The notes: generated from the letters alone by a model not told the origin. A stretch of DNA of 64,000 nucleotides from Burkholderia anthina (GCF_001547525.1 NZ_CM003768.1:1240001-1304000); one strand, 5' to 3'; counted from the stretch's first letter, positions 1-7,699 are shown. Numbers and translations are program-made.

Positions 1-1
1 C

Positions 2-607
2 CGGATACTCGACGTCGGGGCGGGCTCGGGGTTTTTCTCGAAGCATCTGCTCGAACGCACGCACGCGATGGAAGCATGGTGTGTCGATACGAGCTATGCC
101 GACGACAGCGACGGCGAGGCGGCCGGCAAGCCCATTCACTTTCGGCGCTCCGTCGATCGATTCGATGCCGATCTCGTGTTGCTGATGGACGTGCTAGAGC
201 ATGTCGACGACGACGTCGGGCTGCTGACGCAGTATGTGCAGGGCGCGCCTTCGGGCAGCCGGTTCCTGATCACGGTGCCCGCGTTCCAGTTCCTGTGGAG
301 CGGCCACGACGATTTCCTCGAGCACAAGCGCAGGTATACGCTCGGCGGGCTGGAGAACGTGGTCCGGCGTGCAGGGCTCGACGTCGAGCGCGGCGCCTAT
401 TATTTCGGCCTCACGTTTCCGCTCGCGGCCGCATTGCGGCTCGGCGAGCGGGCACGTTCGCATCCGCGCGAGCCCGCGTCGCAATTGCGTCGTCATCATC
501 CGTTCGTCAACGGCTTGCTCAAGACGATCTGCCGCATCGAGTTGCCGATGTTCCGCTTCAATCGCGTTGCCGGCCTGACGGTCATCTGTGTCGCGCGCAA
601 GCGGTGA
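2..607 (+). CDS. Class I SAM-dependent methyltransferase, 5' end outside window
   Basis: The reading frame is open from base 2 to the TGA at 605-607, giving 201 visible residues; the start lies to the left of the window. The first visible residues read ILDVGAGSGFFSKHLL, the glycine-rich SAM-binding motif I of Rossmann-fold (class I) methyltransferases. An acidic VLLMDVLEHVDDD segment follows, as in motif II/post-II of small-molecule or lipid/sugar methyltransferases (Methyltransf_11/23-like). The substrate cannot be read from sequence. The ATG at 68 sits inside the domain and is not the true start. The tRNA-Pro gene downstream has its own promoter. Confidence 0.8.
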   Translation, partial: RILDVGAGSGFFSKHLLERTHAMEAWCVDTSYADDSDGEAAGKPIHFRRSVDRFDADLVLLMDVLEHVDDDVGLLTQYVQGAPSGSRFLITVPAFQFLWSGHDDFLEHKRRYTLGGLENVVRRAGLDVERGAYYFGLTFPLAAALRLGERARSHPREPASQLRRHHPFVNGLLKTICRIELPMFRFNRVAGLTVICVARKR

Positions 608-720
608 CGGCGACGGGGGCGGCACCGTAGATTGCTCGCGTCGACGCCATCGCGCCGAAAAATTTCACGAGAACACGGACAAAATGCATGCGACCCGTTC
701 TAAATCGGGAAACTGTCTGT

Positions 721-726
721 TATAAT
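721..726 (+). promoter_or_regulatory. -10 box of the tRNA-Pro promoter
   Basis: A perfect TATAAT lies 10 bases upstream of the mature tRNA 5' end at 737, the distance expected for a short 5' leader. No convincing TTGACA is present at 16-18 bp upstream; the best candidate, around 698-703, is poor. The promoter is therefore called on the -10 and its position. Confidence 0.6.
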
Positions 727-736
727 TTTTTTCTTT

Positions 737-814
<78 letters not shown>

Positions 815-819
815 GAATC

Positions 820-886
820 AAGGCCTGGAAGGCTCGTCAGTAAAGGGTTTCCTTATCTGGGGTAGCTTTCCAGGCCTTTCCTTTTT
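820..886 (+). terminator. Element-borne hairpin terminator behind the tRNA
   Basis: An 11-bp perfect stem, AAGGCCTGGAA (820-830) with TTCCAGGCCTT (868-878), has a 37-nt loop and is followed by TCCTTTTT. It lies just inside attL and probably replaces the original tRNA terminator (15106-15139), which was displaced 14.3 kb away by integration. The long loop makes it a weaker terminator than the original. Confidence 0.55.
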
Positions 887-891
887 CCGGG

Positions 892-913
892 TGTGTCAGT
901 TTGGTGTGTCAAT
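892..913 (+). promoter_or_regulatory. Paired TGTGTCA direct repeats (candidate integrase arm sites, left)
   Basis: TGTGTCA occurs twice, at 892-898 and 905-911, spaced 13 bp start to start, between attL and the integrase gene. The second copy extends to TGTGTCAAT (905-913) and matches 15004-15012 near attR. Short repeated sites at both ends of an element, beside the core, are the layout of arm-type binding sites of tyrosine integrases. The assignment is inference. Confidence 0.4.
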
Positions 914-935
914 TCCGCCGTGCAACAATGCGGAG

Positions 936-2564
936 ATGACTGACTTGGCAACCCTTCCCACTGGCGTCTATTTGCGCCCAGGCTCGTCCGTGTTCCACCT
1001 CCGGATCGGCGTGCCCAAAGACCTGCAACAACACTTCCGCAATCCAAAGACGGGCAAACCGAGGGCCGATGCCTTTCGGGCGAGTCTCAGGACAAGCAAT
1101 CGAATCGAGGCCTGCACGCGGGCACACGAAATCATCGCGGAATGGCAACGGCGGTTTGAAGCCCTTAGGGCGAAAACCGAACCCGCTCCGTTTGTAACGC
1201 TTACCCCGGCGTTGGCACAACAGTTCAAAGAGGCAGTCCGACGCAGGATTCTCGGAGGGGATGATGGCTTCCGGTTCGGCGCGGCCGGAAATGACAGACT
1301 GTGGACGCTTGCGCGGCAAGGCTATGCTGGCTGGAAACGCGATTGCGCGGACGCCCTGAGTCGGGGAAAGCTCGATTTCGCCTTGGGTTTCGCCAACAGC
1401 ACTGCGGAATCTTGGGGTATTCGGGTCGATTGGGCGTCACCCGAAGGGACGCAATGTCTGATTCAAATTGGGCGTGCCGTTGTAGCTGCTTTGATGGACG
1501 TGGAAAAGCGGGATCAAGGCGAACCAGTCGAAACCCCGACCAGACCACAGCCGCCGATACAACACACGGCTAGCAGGCCGCCCCAGACGTTGCGCGAAGT
1601 CGTTCCTGCCTGGATCGCCCGTAATGCCCCTAAAGACAACGCAATTGGACGAACAGAGAAGGCGCTGGCGCTGTTCGAGCAGGCCGTGGGCCGCGTGCCA
1701 CTTAGTCAGCTCACCAAGGCAACGGGGGCTGTATTTCTCGACTTCCTGCTAGACCCGGCTCGCGGATGGTCCCGAAAGACTGCTGGAAATCATGCTGCCT
1801 GCATTACGTCCCTAGCAAACGTCGCAGTGAAGGCTGATTTACTGGAGCGGAACCCGCTCGACCTCACGTTTGACAAGACTATCGGGGCGAAATCGCGTGG
1901 GCCTTGGACCGACGATGAACTGCGGCGCATGTTCGGTCATTCACTGTTCTCTGCTCGCATGGCGGCCGTCCCCCATTGGCAGGACGTAGCGCCGTCTGAT
2001 GGTCGCGCTTTGCTGCTGTTACTGCTGCACACTGGGGCACGCATTGGCGAGATTGCGCAGCTACGGAAAGAGGACTTCCAGACCCGTAACGGGGTTACGG
2101 TGATACGGATCACTGCTGAGGCGGGCACGGTCAAGACTCAGGAGTCCGAGCGAGTCGTACCGCTGGCCGCGCACCTCTTGGCCGATCCTTGGTTTACCCA
2201 GTGGCTCCAGGAAATCCCGGGCGGTACCGGTTCCGCATTCCCGTCTGCGTGGGGGCGTGCTCGGGGACCGGGTGACACTATGGGCCAATGGTTCCATCAG
2301 TTCCGCAAGGATGCAGTATTACCTGAAGGGGCGCTTGAAGGCTCGCACAAGTTTCGCCATTGGCTCCGGTCGTCCCTGGCAGAGAAGCATGTGGGCGAAG
2401 CTACGATGGATTCTATAACCGGGCATAGCGCCCAGGGTTCCGCAGGGCGTAAGACCTACACCGCCGCCGCGTCGCTCCAGACCATGCTGGAAGCTCTCGA
2501 CCGTATCGACTGGCCCAAGATCACGGCGCATGATGGACATGCAACGCCCAAGGCGAAGGAGTGA
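936..2564 (+). CDS. Tyrosine recombinase / integrase of the tRNA-Pro island
   Basis: 542 residues from the ATG at 936. Longer in-frame readings begin inside the tRNA and are implausible. The N-terminal part (about residues 8-30, LRPGSSVFHLRIGVP) resembles the DUF6538/SAM-like arm-binding region of proteobacterial island integrases. The catalytic domain shows all the key residues: R369 in GARIGE, H471 and R474 in HKFRHWL, H497 in GHSAQ, and nucleophile Y508 in RKTYTAA. It acts by site-specific recombination at the tRNA-Pro(GGG) 3' end (attL 787-814, attR 15073-15100). The gene points inward from attL. No obvious excisionase was recognised. The start lacks a strong Shine-Dalgarno sequence. Confidence 0.92.
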   Translation: MTDLATLPTGVYLRPGSSVFHLRIGVPKDLQQHFRNPKTGKPRADAFRASLRTSNRIEACTRAHEIIAEWQRRFEALRAKTEPAPFVTLTPALAQQFKEAVRRRILGGDDGFRFGAAGNDRLWTLARQGYAGWKRDCADALSRGKLDFALGFANSTAESWGIRVDWASPEGTQCLIQIGRAVVAALMDVEKRDQGEPVETPTRPQPPIQHTASRPPQTLREVVPAWIARNAPKDNAIGRTEKALALFEQAVGRVPLSQLTKATGAVFLDFLLDPARGWSRKTAGNHAACITSLANVAVKADLLERNPLDLTFDKTIGAKSRGPWTDDELRRMFGHSLFSARMAAVPHWQDVAPSDGRALLLLLLHTGARIGEIAQLRKEDFQTRNGVTVIRITAEAGTVKTQESERVVPLAAHLLADPWFTQWLQEIPGGTGSAFPSAWGRARGPGDTMGQWFHQFRKDAVLPEGALEGSHKFRHWLRSSLAEKHVGEATMDSITGHSAQGSAGRKTYTAAASLQTMLEALDRIDWPKITAHDGHATPKAKE

Positions 2565-2566
2565 CT

Positions 2567-2791
2567 GTGAACAAGAGCAGGACGAGAGCTACCAACGCCC
2601 GTCTACACGCAGACGCATTGCGGCTGCAAGCCGATAGCAGACGGCTACGTGAAGCTATGCAGGCCGAGAGTATGAGGCTGCTAGATGACATGCACGCGGC
2701 CCGTCGATGGGATCGGTGGGCATTCCTGGCGTGCGTGTGCGGTCTCATCCTGTTTTGCGGGTTCGCGCTCGGGACGTGGCTCATGCACTAA
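2567..2791 (+). CDS. Small coiled-coil single-pass membrane protein
   Basis: 74 residues from the GTG at 2567, chosen because AAGGA at 2556-2560 is 6 bases upstream; another GTG at 2561 is too close to that site. The ribosome-binding site lies within the integrase 3' end, so the two genes are probably co-transcribed. Residues ~1-48 are charged and helical with an LRLQADSRRLREAMQ-type heptad pattern. Residues ~52-72 form one hydrophobic helix (WAFLACVCGLILFCGFAL) close to the C-terminus. This topology is seen in small phage and island proteins of unknown role. No function is assigned. Confidence 0.6.
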   Translation: MNKSRTRATNARLHADALRLQADSRRLREAMQAESMRLLDDMHAARRWDRWAFLACVCGLILFCGFALGTWLMH

Positions 2792-2893
2792 CCGGGAGCG
2801 CAAAGGGCGTCCGCGCCGTCCCCGCGATTCACGCTGCAGGGCCCACATCGATACATCCCTTTCAGCGATGAGGGCCGCGCTGAACCTCGTGAA

Positions 2894-3931
2894 TTATGGC
2901 TTCTTGATTGCTCTCAACCGCGTCATGACAGTGTCGCCGTAGGGCGTAAGCGTCCAGTATGAGCCTTTGTCTTTTACACTTCGGTTCTTCGTCGTACTTT
3001 GGGTAATAAGACCAAGGGCACGCAGCTGAACCTTAATTGTCTGAAAGTCCTCTGCTTCAGCTTTGACATCAAGAATATTGAGTCCCTTCAGGTCCCTGTC
3101 CTTTTGCAAGATCGGTAGCGCGACATGTCGAACGAGTTTGTCGAGCGCAGTGGTTAGTGCGCTCTCTGCCGCTTCGTGAATCATCAGCGGCGACAGAGCC
3201 GCAAAAATTTCATCCCATCCCGTCGTGATACTTGCCTTATAGGTAGTGCCGTCGTGGGCCCACCTCGATGGTGACGCAATGAACCGATATGAAATTTTAA
3301 ATTCGTCGGCGCCTTGCGCGAGCTCAGCAGTTCCTGCGGGGCCGGTTGTACGCGTCGCTTGGAGTTCAGCCTGTAGATCTTCAATCTGCCGGCGCAAGCT
3401 CAGTATCTCCTCCGTCGCACTTTGCTCGGGTACGAGATTGCCACGAACCCACCCCACGGCAGGGCTACTCTTTATCAGCTTCACAAGGCTACGACTAACC
3501 TGGCTTCCCAAGTCTGCGGGGCTTTCCCAAAATCGACACAGCTTCTTTTGAGCAAGCGCACGAAATGCCTCAAGCTTCGCCTTGCCTTCTTCGCCAGCTT
3601 CGCACCTTTTCGCAGGGAGGGTCGTTGGGTCTCGGTGCACAAAGCCCAAAACTGGCTTGCCGGTTTCAAGTGCGTAACGGTACTCCATTTCGGTATAGCT
3701 CAGGCCGTCCGGCCCAATTGACCCGTAACGCCCCGCAATGATTACCATGTAGTAGTCGCAGTCATCGATTACCTTCTTGATCAGGGTCCATTGATCCTCG
3801 TTCGCCGCAGGGAAAAGCTCCATTCCAGCGGGAATGCAGTCGAGTTCCAGAAGCGCTTGCATTACTTCTTGGCGTTCGTCTAGTAGATCGGCGTAAGTCG
3901 AGCTCACGAAAACTTGATAGCGTTTGTCCAT
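2894..3931 (-). CDS. DUF4062-domain protein, candidate defence effector/sensor
   Basis: 345 residues, ATG at 3931. Residues ~5-100 are a recognisable DUF4062 domain: VFVSSTYADLLDERQEV, then MELFPAANEDQW, a DYYMVIIAGRYGS strand, and the SYTEMEYRYAL segment. DUF4062 is a Rossmann-like domain related to TIR/nucleoside-deoxyribosyltransferase folds and is common in multidomain signalling and anti-phage proteins. A short coiled coil follows (~173-194). The last ~130 residues look like an effector-associated or winged-helix tail (LRALGLITQ...YWTLTPYGDTVM). The gene is a lone minus-strand unit between plus-strand genes, as cargo genes often are. Molecular activity is not established; the defence role is inference from family and island context. 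Confidence 0.7.
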   Translation of the reverse strand: MDKRYQVFVSSTYADLLDERQEVMQALLELDCIPAGMELFPAANEDQWTLIKKVIDDCDYYMVIIAGRYGSIGPDGLSYTEMEYRYALETGKPVLGFVHRDPTTLPAKRCEAGEEGKAKLEAFRALAQKKLCRFWESPADLGSQVSRSLVKLIKSSPAVGWVRGNLVPEQSATEEILSLRRQIEDLQAELQATRTTGPAGTAELAQGADEFKISYRFIASPSRWAHDGTTYKASITTGWDEIFAALSPLMIHEAAESALTTALDKLVRHVALPILQKDRDLKGLNILDVKAEAEDFQTIKVQLRALGLITQSTTKNRSVKDKGSYWTLTPYGDTVMTRLRAIKKP

Positions 3932-4080
3932 ATTTTCTTGGTCGCTGCTTATTTAGAGGCCGAGCATGGCCCTGCGACTGAAATTGTAACGAAAACCGCC
4001 TCCAGTAGCAGTGGATATGCGCGGCCCACACGGCGCCACTCTAGGAGACCGGGTTTCACGGGAGCACACATAGGTGGACC

Positions 4081-4662
4081 ATGCCGAAGCAGGAAAGATC
4101 AGGGAGCCCCATCATTGCGCGTGGGCAGGACGCTTGGGAGCACCTCAAGAAGGATGCGTCGAACCGCCGCGCCTTATCACGTGGGCCGGGAGATAAAGCT
4201 AGAGAGCGGCGCGAACAATCGCAGATCACGCACCGCCGTTGGTGGTTAGAAGTTGGTGAGGCCCTGACGATCGGCAAGCACAGGAGCGTATCGAACCAGT
4301 CCTATTCCGCATGGATCGCAGACAACGGCTTTGACGATCTCAATTACAAGACTCGCCAGGATGCCGTATGGCTGGTCGCTAACATAGAGACGCTTGGGGA
4401 ACTGCCTGACGGCCTGGCAACTCCTTCGACCATACGGCAGTGGGCGAATAGGCGGCGGGCTATAGCGATGCGCCGCGCCAGTAGTAAGCCCGGTAGCGTG
4501 ACCGGGCCAGTGAGCGCCACTGACGTTACGTCGCTCGGAAAGGCGGTGGCCTTGCTCCGAAACGCCGCGCGGGACGCTCGACGCAGCGCAGAAGCAATGG
4601 ATGCAGCGGCACGGCTAATCGCCAAAGTGAGCATTGCGATCAAGAGACGAGGCGGCCCGTAG
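4081..4662 (+). CDS. Hypothetical basic protein
   Basis: 193 residues, ATG at 4081 with GGTGG four bases upstream. The sequence is rich in Arg, Lys and Ala. It has a WLEVGEAL...YSAWIADNGFDDL...TRQDAVWL central segment that suggests a small helical DNA-binding or replication-associated domain, and an Ala/Arg-rich helical C-terminus (~150-190). I do not recognise the family. It is transcribed divergently from the DUF4062 gene across a 149-bp gap. Confidence 0.6.
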   Translation: MPKQERSGSPIIARGQDAWEHLKKDASNRRALSRGPGDKARERREQSQITHRRWWLEVGEALTIGKHRSVSNQSYSAWIADNGFDDLNYKTRQDAVWLVANIETLGELPDGLATPSTIRQWANRRRAIAMRRASSKPGSVTGPVSATDVTSLGKAVALLRNAARDARRSAEAMDAAARLIAKVSIAIKRRGGP

Positions 4663-4716
4663 AAGTTCTGGCGTCGGTGCGTTCGCCACTGCGCCGACGC
4701 TGGCGACGGCCAAGCG

Positions 4717-5055
4717 TCAGTTTCGGCCTAGCATTGTGGCTGCTAGTCGCTTCTTTGCTGCGGACACTGCCTTCTTTGCTGCTTCTACTGCCTTCTCTGC
4801 GTCGTCTAGCTCCGCCATGCGCGTCGCTAGGTTTGACCCAGGGAGCCAGGACGCGACCACCTGAACCTGAGCGGTGTTATCGCTGACAACACCGCTCTGT
4901 ACTCCGGCAAGGATCGACAGGCGATGCTTGCACGCCGTCCCGGTCTCGCCAGCTGGGCAGGAGCAAAATGCTGTAATCGTATTGCCGTCCCTAGAGAACG
5001 ATAGTTCGTAGGGCGTCGCAGCCGAGCCCTGGACCAAAAAGCCGATTGTCTCCAT
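4717..5055 (-). CDS. Small SWIM zinc-finger protein
   Basis: 112 residues from the ATG at 5055, which has GGAG 11 bases upstream. A longer reading to 5085 would start at TTG and has weaker support. The SWIM pattern CxCx(n)CxH is complete: C31, C33, C42 and H44 in FCSCPAGETGTACKHRL. SWIM domains chelate zinc and bind DNA or protein. A preceding beta-rich segment (ELSFSRDGNTITAF) is typical. The C-terminal third (~80-112) is an Ala/Lys-rich helix, probably a coiled coil. Most SWIM proteins are large (helicases, transposases), so a 112-residue stand-alone protein is unusual. Function unknown. Confidence 0.7.
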   Translation of the reverse strand: METIGFLVQGSAATPYELSFSRDGNTITAFCSCPAGETGTACKHRLSILAGVQSGVVSDNTAQVQVVASWLPGSNLATRMAELDDAEKAVEAAKKAVSAAKKRLAATMLGRN

Positions 5056-5283
5056 GCCTGAAATATCTCCCGAGTCGTTAGGCAATCGTATGGTACCCGA
5101 AAGGATGCGGATGTTCTCCGGGATACCTCGGCCTCATTTTTCTCCCAGAAATGCGTGACAAGGTGTCCCCGGCCGCGCGAGCCAATTTCCCCCATAGGGG
5201 GCGAAAACGGTCTTGGAGCGGATGATCAATTCTGCCCCGAGTGGCCCCCGAAGTTGCGGAGATGGACCGGGAAGCACGGGCTG

Positions 5284-5685
5284 TCAATCACGGCCGTCTT
5301 TCTTTGCGCCGCCGAAGACCGCGATAAGCGCAATCCCCAAGACCACGCAGAACACCGATTTAATGAGGACCACTTGGATGGGCGGAATCGGGAAGTGTTG
5401 AAGCACAGCCGTAGTGCCCTGAAACCAGAATGCCCCGCCTGCTATGAAGCAGAGCACGCGTGCATATCGCACTAGCGCATCGGGCCGCTGTCCGCGCCGT
5501 ATCGCAATATACATCGCGTGATCGAGGACGACGCACCCGGCCAGTAACGGTAAAGACCATCCGAAGTCATAGGCCGCTCGCTTCAATGGTGCGTCCGGGT
5601 GCTCGATAGCTAGGAGACCCACAAGGGCGGCAATGGATATGCTGAGCGCCGCTGCGCTCACCTTGCTAAATATGCTCCCGTTCAT
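5284..5685 (-). CDS. Small multi-pass membrane protein
   Basis: 133 residues, ATG at 5685. Three to four hydrophobic segments are visible: ~9-27 (AAALSISIAALVGLLAI), ~43-62 (WSLPLLAGCVVLDHAMYIAI), ~75-96 and ~104-124 (VVLIKSVFCVVLGIALIAVF). The tail is a charged KKDGRD. It is an inner-membrane protein of unknown function. It shares the minus strand with the SWIM protein gene, across a ~228-bp gap with no gene, so co-transcription is possible but not shown. Confidence 0.6.
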   Translation of the reverse strand: MNGSIFSKVSAAALSISIAALVGLLAIEHPDAPLKRAAYDFGWSLPLLAGCVVLDHAMYIAIRRGQRPDALVRYARVLCFIAGGAFWFQGTTAVLQHFPIPPIQVVLIKSVFCVVLGIALIAVFGGAKKDGRD

Positions 5686-5814
5686 TTTTGGCCTCTTAGT
5701 CGATTTTCCATTCTAGCGGTGGCGCGAAGAACCCAGAGTCGGTATGTGGGCGGCTTCCTCTGAGGGTGTTCCGTTTGGGTATACCTGTAGCGAACGCGCA
5801 ACGGCCATTCGTTT

Positions 5815-5881
5815 CCGTTCCGTTGAAGTTGACAGATTTTCGGAACACTGGATAATTCGAAACACTACTTCAACGGAACGG
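5815..5881 (+). promoter_or_regulatory. Strong promoter bracketed by 15-bp inverted repeats
   Basis: A consensus -35 TTGACA (5829-5834), a 16-bp spacer and a -10 GATAAT (5851-5856) form a near-ideal sigma-70 promoter reading into the serine recombinase gene at 5895. It is framed by a perfect 15-bp inverted repeat, CCGTTCCGTTGAAGT (5815-5829) and ACTTCAACGGAACGG (5867-5881). One arm abuts the -35 and the other covers the predicted transcript start. The spacing fits a repressor that loops or blocks the promoter, or a pair of recombinase-binding half-sites. Confidence 0.75.
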
Positions 5882-5894
5882 GGTTACGTAGCAC

Positions 5895-6515
5895 ATGAGA
5901 CGCATCTACTACGGGCGTGTATCCACGCTCGACGGACAGACGGCTGCGAGCCAGTACGCCGACGCAGCCGCCCAGGGCATAGCCGCTGACGATGTGTTCA
6001 TAGATGAAGGGGTGAGTGGGTATCACGTCCCGCCCGCCGAGCGCGAACAGTGGCAGCACGTGGAGCGCGACCTTCGCAAGGGTGGGGTCCTGGTGGTTCG
6101 CTGGCTCGACCGCATCTCGCGGCATTACGGCGAACTAGCCGAAACTATGCAGCGCCTTATGAAGAAGGGCGTCCGGGTTGAATGCACGCTCAACGGTATG
6201 GTGTTCGACGGGCGAGAGACCGACCCATTGCGGCTCGGGATTCGCGACGCGCTCTTAGCGTTCATGGCGGCGCAGGGCGCAGCGGACTATCTGAACCGGC
6301 GCGAGATGCAGGCACGAGGGATAGCCGTAGCCAAAGCTGAAGGCAAGTACAAGGGGCGGAAGCACGCCGTGGATTACGCAGAAGTCAGGGCGTATCACGC
6401 GGAACACGGCGGCTCTGTGCGATCTCTCGCGGAGCACTTTGGCGTAGGACTTGCCACCATCTCCCGCGCATTGAATTCCGCTAGTGCCGCCAACCCAGAG
6501 GAGGCTGCCAAATGA
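5895..6515 (+). CDS. Serine recombinase (resolvase/invertase family)
   Basis: 206 residues, ATG at 5895. The N-terminal catalytic domain shows YYGRVST with nucleophile S10, the GVSG loop (~39-42), and the WLDRISRH segment with D72/R73/R76. A long helix carries dimer contacts, and the C-terminus (~165-195) is a helix-turn-helix (SVRSLAEHFGVGLATISRALN). This is the usual ~190-residue Tn3-resolvase/invertase architecture. It could resolve element dimers, invert a segment, or act as a site-specific DNA binder at the inverted repeats flanking its own promoter. The start lacks a clear Shine-Dalgarno. The downstream gene overlaps its stop (ATGA). Confidence 0.88.
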   Translation: MRRIYYGRVSTLDGQTAASQYADAAAQGIAADDVFIDEGVSGYHVPPAEREQWQHVERDLRKGGVLVVRWLDRISRHYGELAETMQRLMKKGVRVECTLNGMVFDGRETDPLRLGIRDALLAFMAAQGAADYLNRREMQARGIAVAKAEGKYKGRKHAVDYAEVRAYHAEHGGSVRSLAEHFGVGLATISRALNSASAANPEEAAK

Positions 6516-6805
6516 TCGGACCGCATACACAGCTGATTCGTGCCCGCATTGCGTTCTCTCACGCCGGGTTGAGCGGCGATCATTCGTGGCTCGCGAAATC
6601 GGAAAGCGAACGGGCAGCGTCGGGTCTCTCCCTTACCTTTGCTCGCGGGGGTGTTGCCAGCATGCCGTCTGGAGAACTCGCGCTGCATTGGGCTGCGTCG
6701 ATGGAAGACCAGATGCTGCGGCTCGCTAAGGAACTGGACACCCTGGAGATGCAGTACGCCGCCCTGGATTCAGCCATGACCGAGGCGACCGCCGAGCGGC
6801 AGTAA
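6512..6805 (+). CDS. Hypothetical protein, translationally coupled to the recombinase
   Basis: 97 residues. Its ATG (6512) overlaps the recombinase TGA (6513-6515), and GGAGG of the recombinase 3' end (6500-6504) serves as the ribosome-binding site. The C-terminal half is a charged amphipathic helix (MEDQMLRLAKELDTLEMQYAA), likely a coiled coil. No family was recognised. The overlap makes co-expression with the recombinase close to certain. Confidence 0.55.
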   Translation: MIGPHTQLIRARIAFSHAGLSGDHSWLAKSESERAASGLSLTFARGGVASMPSGELALHWAASMEDQMLRLAKELDTLEMQYAALDSAMTEATAERQ

Positions 6806-6832
6806 CGCCCCTATCAATAAGGTGCAGAGGCC

Positions 6833-7234
6833 ATGCAGAAAAAGAATGCGCAACAAACTATCCACGCCTACCGCATTCCGGCCGACGTGGAGGCGAAGCT
6901 GATCGATGCAGCAGGCCCCGCAGCAGCGGCATTGAGGGGCAAGCGCCAGGGCGCACTACGAGCTATCCCGGCGCATATCGTGCCCGTTCTCAATCGGGCA
7001 GCGGACACCGCAACGCGGCTGCTGAATGCTGACGGCGTCCGTGCGAGTCGTCGGGACCTCCGTGCCGCAGGAGCCGCCGTTGTGGTTCAACAGGAGGCCA
7101 TTCTGGCAGTCGCAGGCATTGAGAGCCACACGCGTCACCAGGCCTCCGAGGAAATCCTCCATAAGACTCTGGTGGTCGAGATGCTCGCGCCGCTAGACCC
7201 GGACCTGGCGCATCAATACGGGTTCGCGGAATAA
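6833..7234 (+). CDS. Hypothetical alanine-rich helical protein
   Basis: 133 residues, ATG at 6833 preceded by AGAGG. It is probably the third gene of the recombinase operon (27-bp gap). The composition is Ala/Arg-rich and predicted mostly helical. An N-terminal YRIPADVEAKLIDAAG motif is followed by repeated amphipathic helices. No catalytic motif or family is recognised. The stop codon lies inside the first copy of an intergenic repeat (7229-7258). Confidence 0.55.
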   Translation: MQKKNAQQTIHAYRIPADVEAKLIDAAGPAAAALRGKRQGALRAIPAHIVPVLNRAADTATRLLNADGVRASRRDLRAAGAAVVVQQEAILAVAGIESHTRHQASEEILHKTLVVEMLAPLDPDLAHQYGFAE

Positions 7235-7293
7235 ATCAGCACAGGGTAGAAGACCCTAGACGCGATTAACTCCGCACAAGGTAGTAGGCCCTA
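7229..7293 (+). repeat. Intergenic repeats A and B (third copy at 8346)
   Basis: Copy A (7229-7258) and copy B (7265-7293) are diverged tandem units aligned at GCACA: A reads GCACAGGGTAGAAGACCCTA and B GCACAAGGTAGTAGGCCCTA. Copy A contains a perfect 5-bp hairpin, AGGGT-AGAAG-ACCCT. The first 17 bases of copy A recur exactly at 8346-8362. Their position after genes suggests a promoter, processing site or operator. Confidence 0.6.
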
Positions 7294-7306
7294 ACCGGGC
7301 AACGAC

Positions 7307-7336
7307 ACCCCGCCATCGAGCGGGGTTTTTCTTTTT
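7307..7336 (+). terminator. Intrinsic terminator of the recombinase operon
   Basis: Stem ACCCCGC (7307-7313) pairs with GCGGGGT (7320-7326) around a 6-nt loop and is followed by TTTTTCTTTTT. This is a strong rho-independent terminator that ends the 5895-7234 unit. Confidence 0.85.
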
Positions 7337-7399
7337 CAGCGCATTCTCTGCAAGCGCGAGCATTTGCGCACCTCTGCTTTTTGCTGAAACGACATCCCC

Positions 7400-7699
7400 A
7401 TGAGATACCTCACGACCAACCCATCCCTACCGACGCAACGCGTATGCCGCTGTTGCAGGCGGCTCTTGCCAATCACGGCGTTCTATGAGGACAAGAGCGT
7501 TAGCCCCAAGCTCCGCTCGCGCTACGCGGCTCGCTGCATTGAATGCGTGACGACCGAGAAGCGCAAGCGATACGCGGTGAACCCGACGGCAGCCGCAGCA
7601 CTGCGCAAGGACCAACGTGAGCGCAAGAAAGCCCGCGACGCCGCCGAGCATCTCCGGGAGCAAGCCATCGCCCGAAGCATTGCTGGACGCATACAATGA
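7400..7699 (+). CDS. Small Cys-cluster protein upstream of the HNH gene
   Basis: 99 residues, ATG at 7400. Two cysteine clusters, CRCCRRLLPITAFY near the N-terminus and CIEC around residue 47, form a likely four-cysteine zinc-binding treble-clef-type unit. The rest is a basic Lys/Arg/Ala helix. The same ...C.xC...F... opening occurs in the next gene (CNKCGETKPHSEF), so the two may be paralogous at their N-termini. It overlaps the next start (ATGA at 7696). Phage and island HNH loci often carry such small zinc proteins. Function unknown. Confidence 0.6.
   Translation: MRYLTTNPSLPTQRVCRCCRRLLPITAFYEDKSVSPKLRSRYAARCIECVTTEKRKRYAVNPTAAAALRKDQRERKKARDAAEHLREQAIARSIAGRIQ

Noticed and set aside
2780-2800. 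T7-like promoter at the end of the small membrane-protein gene (CACTAACCGGGAG)
   Set aside because: Resembles a phage promoter only in part, overlaps the coding end and has no second copy in the element.
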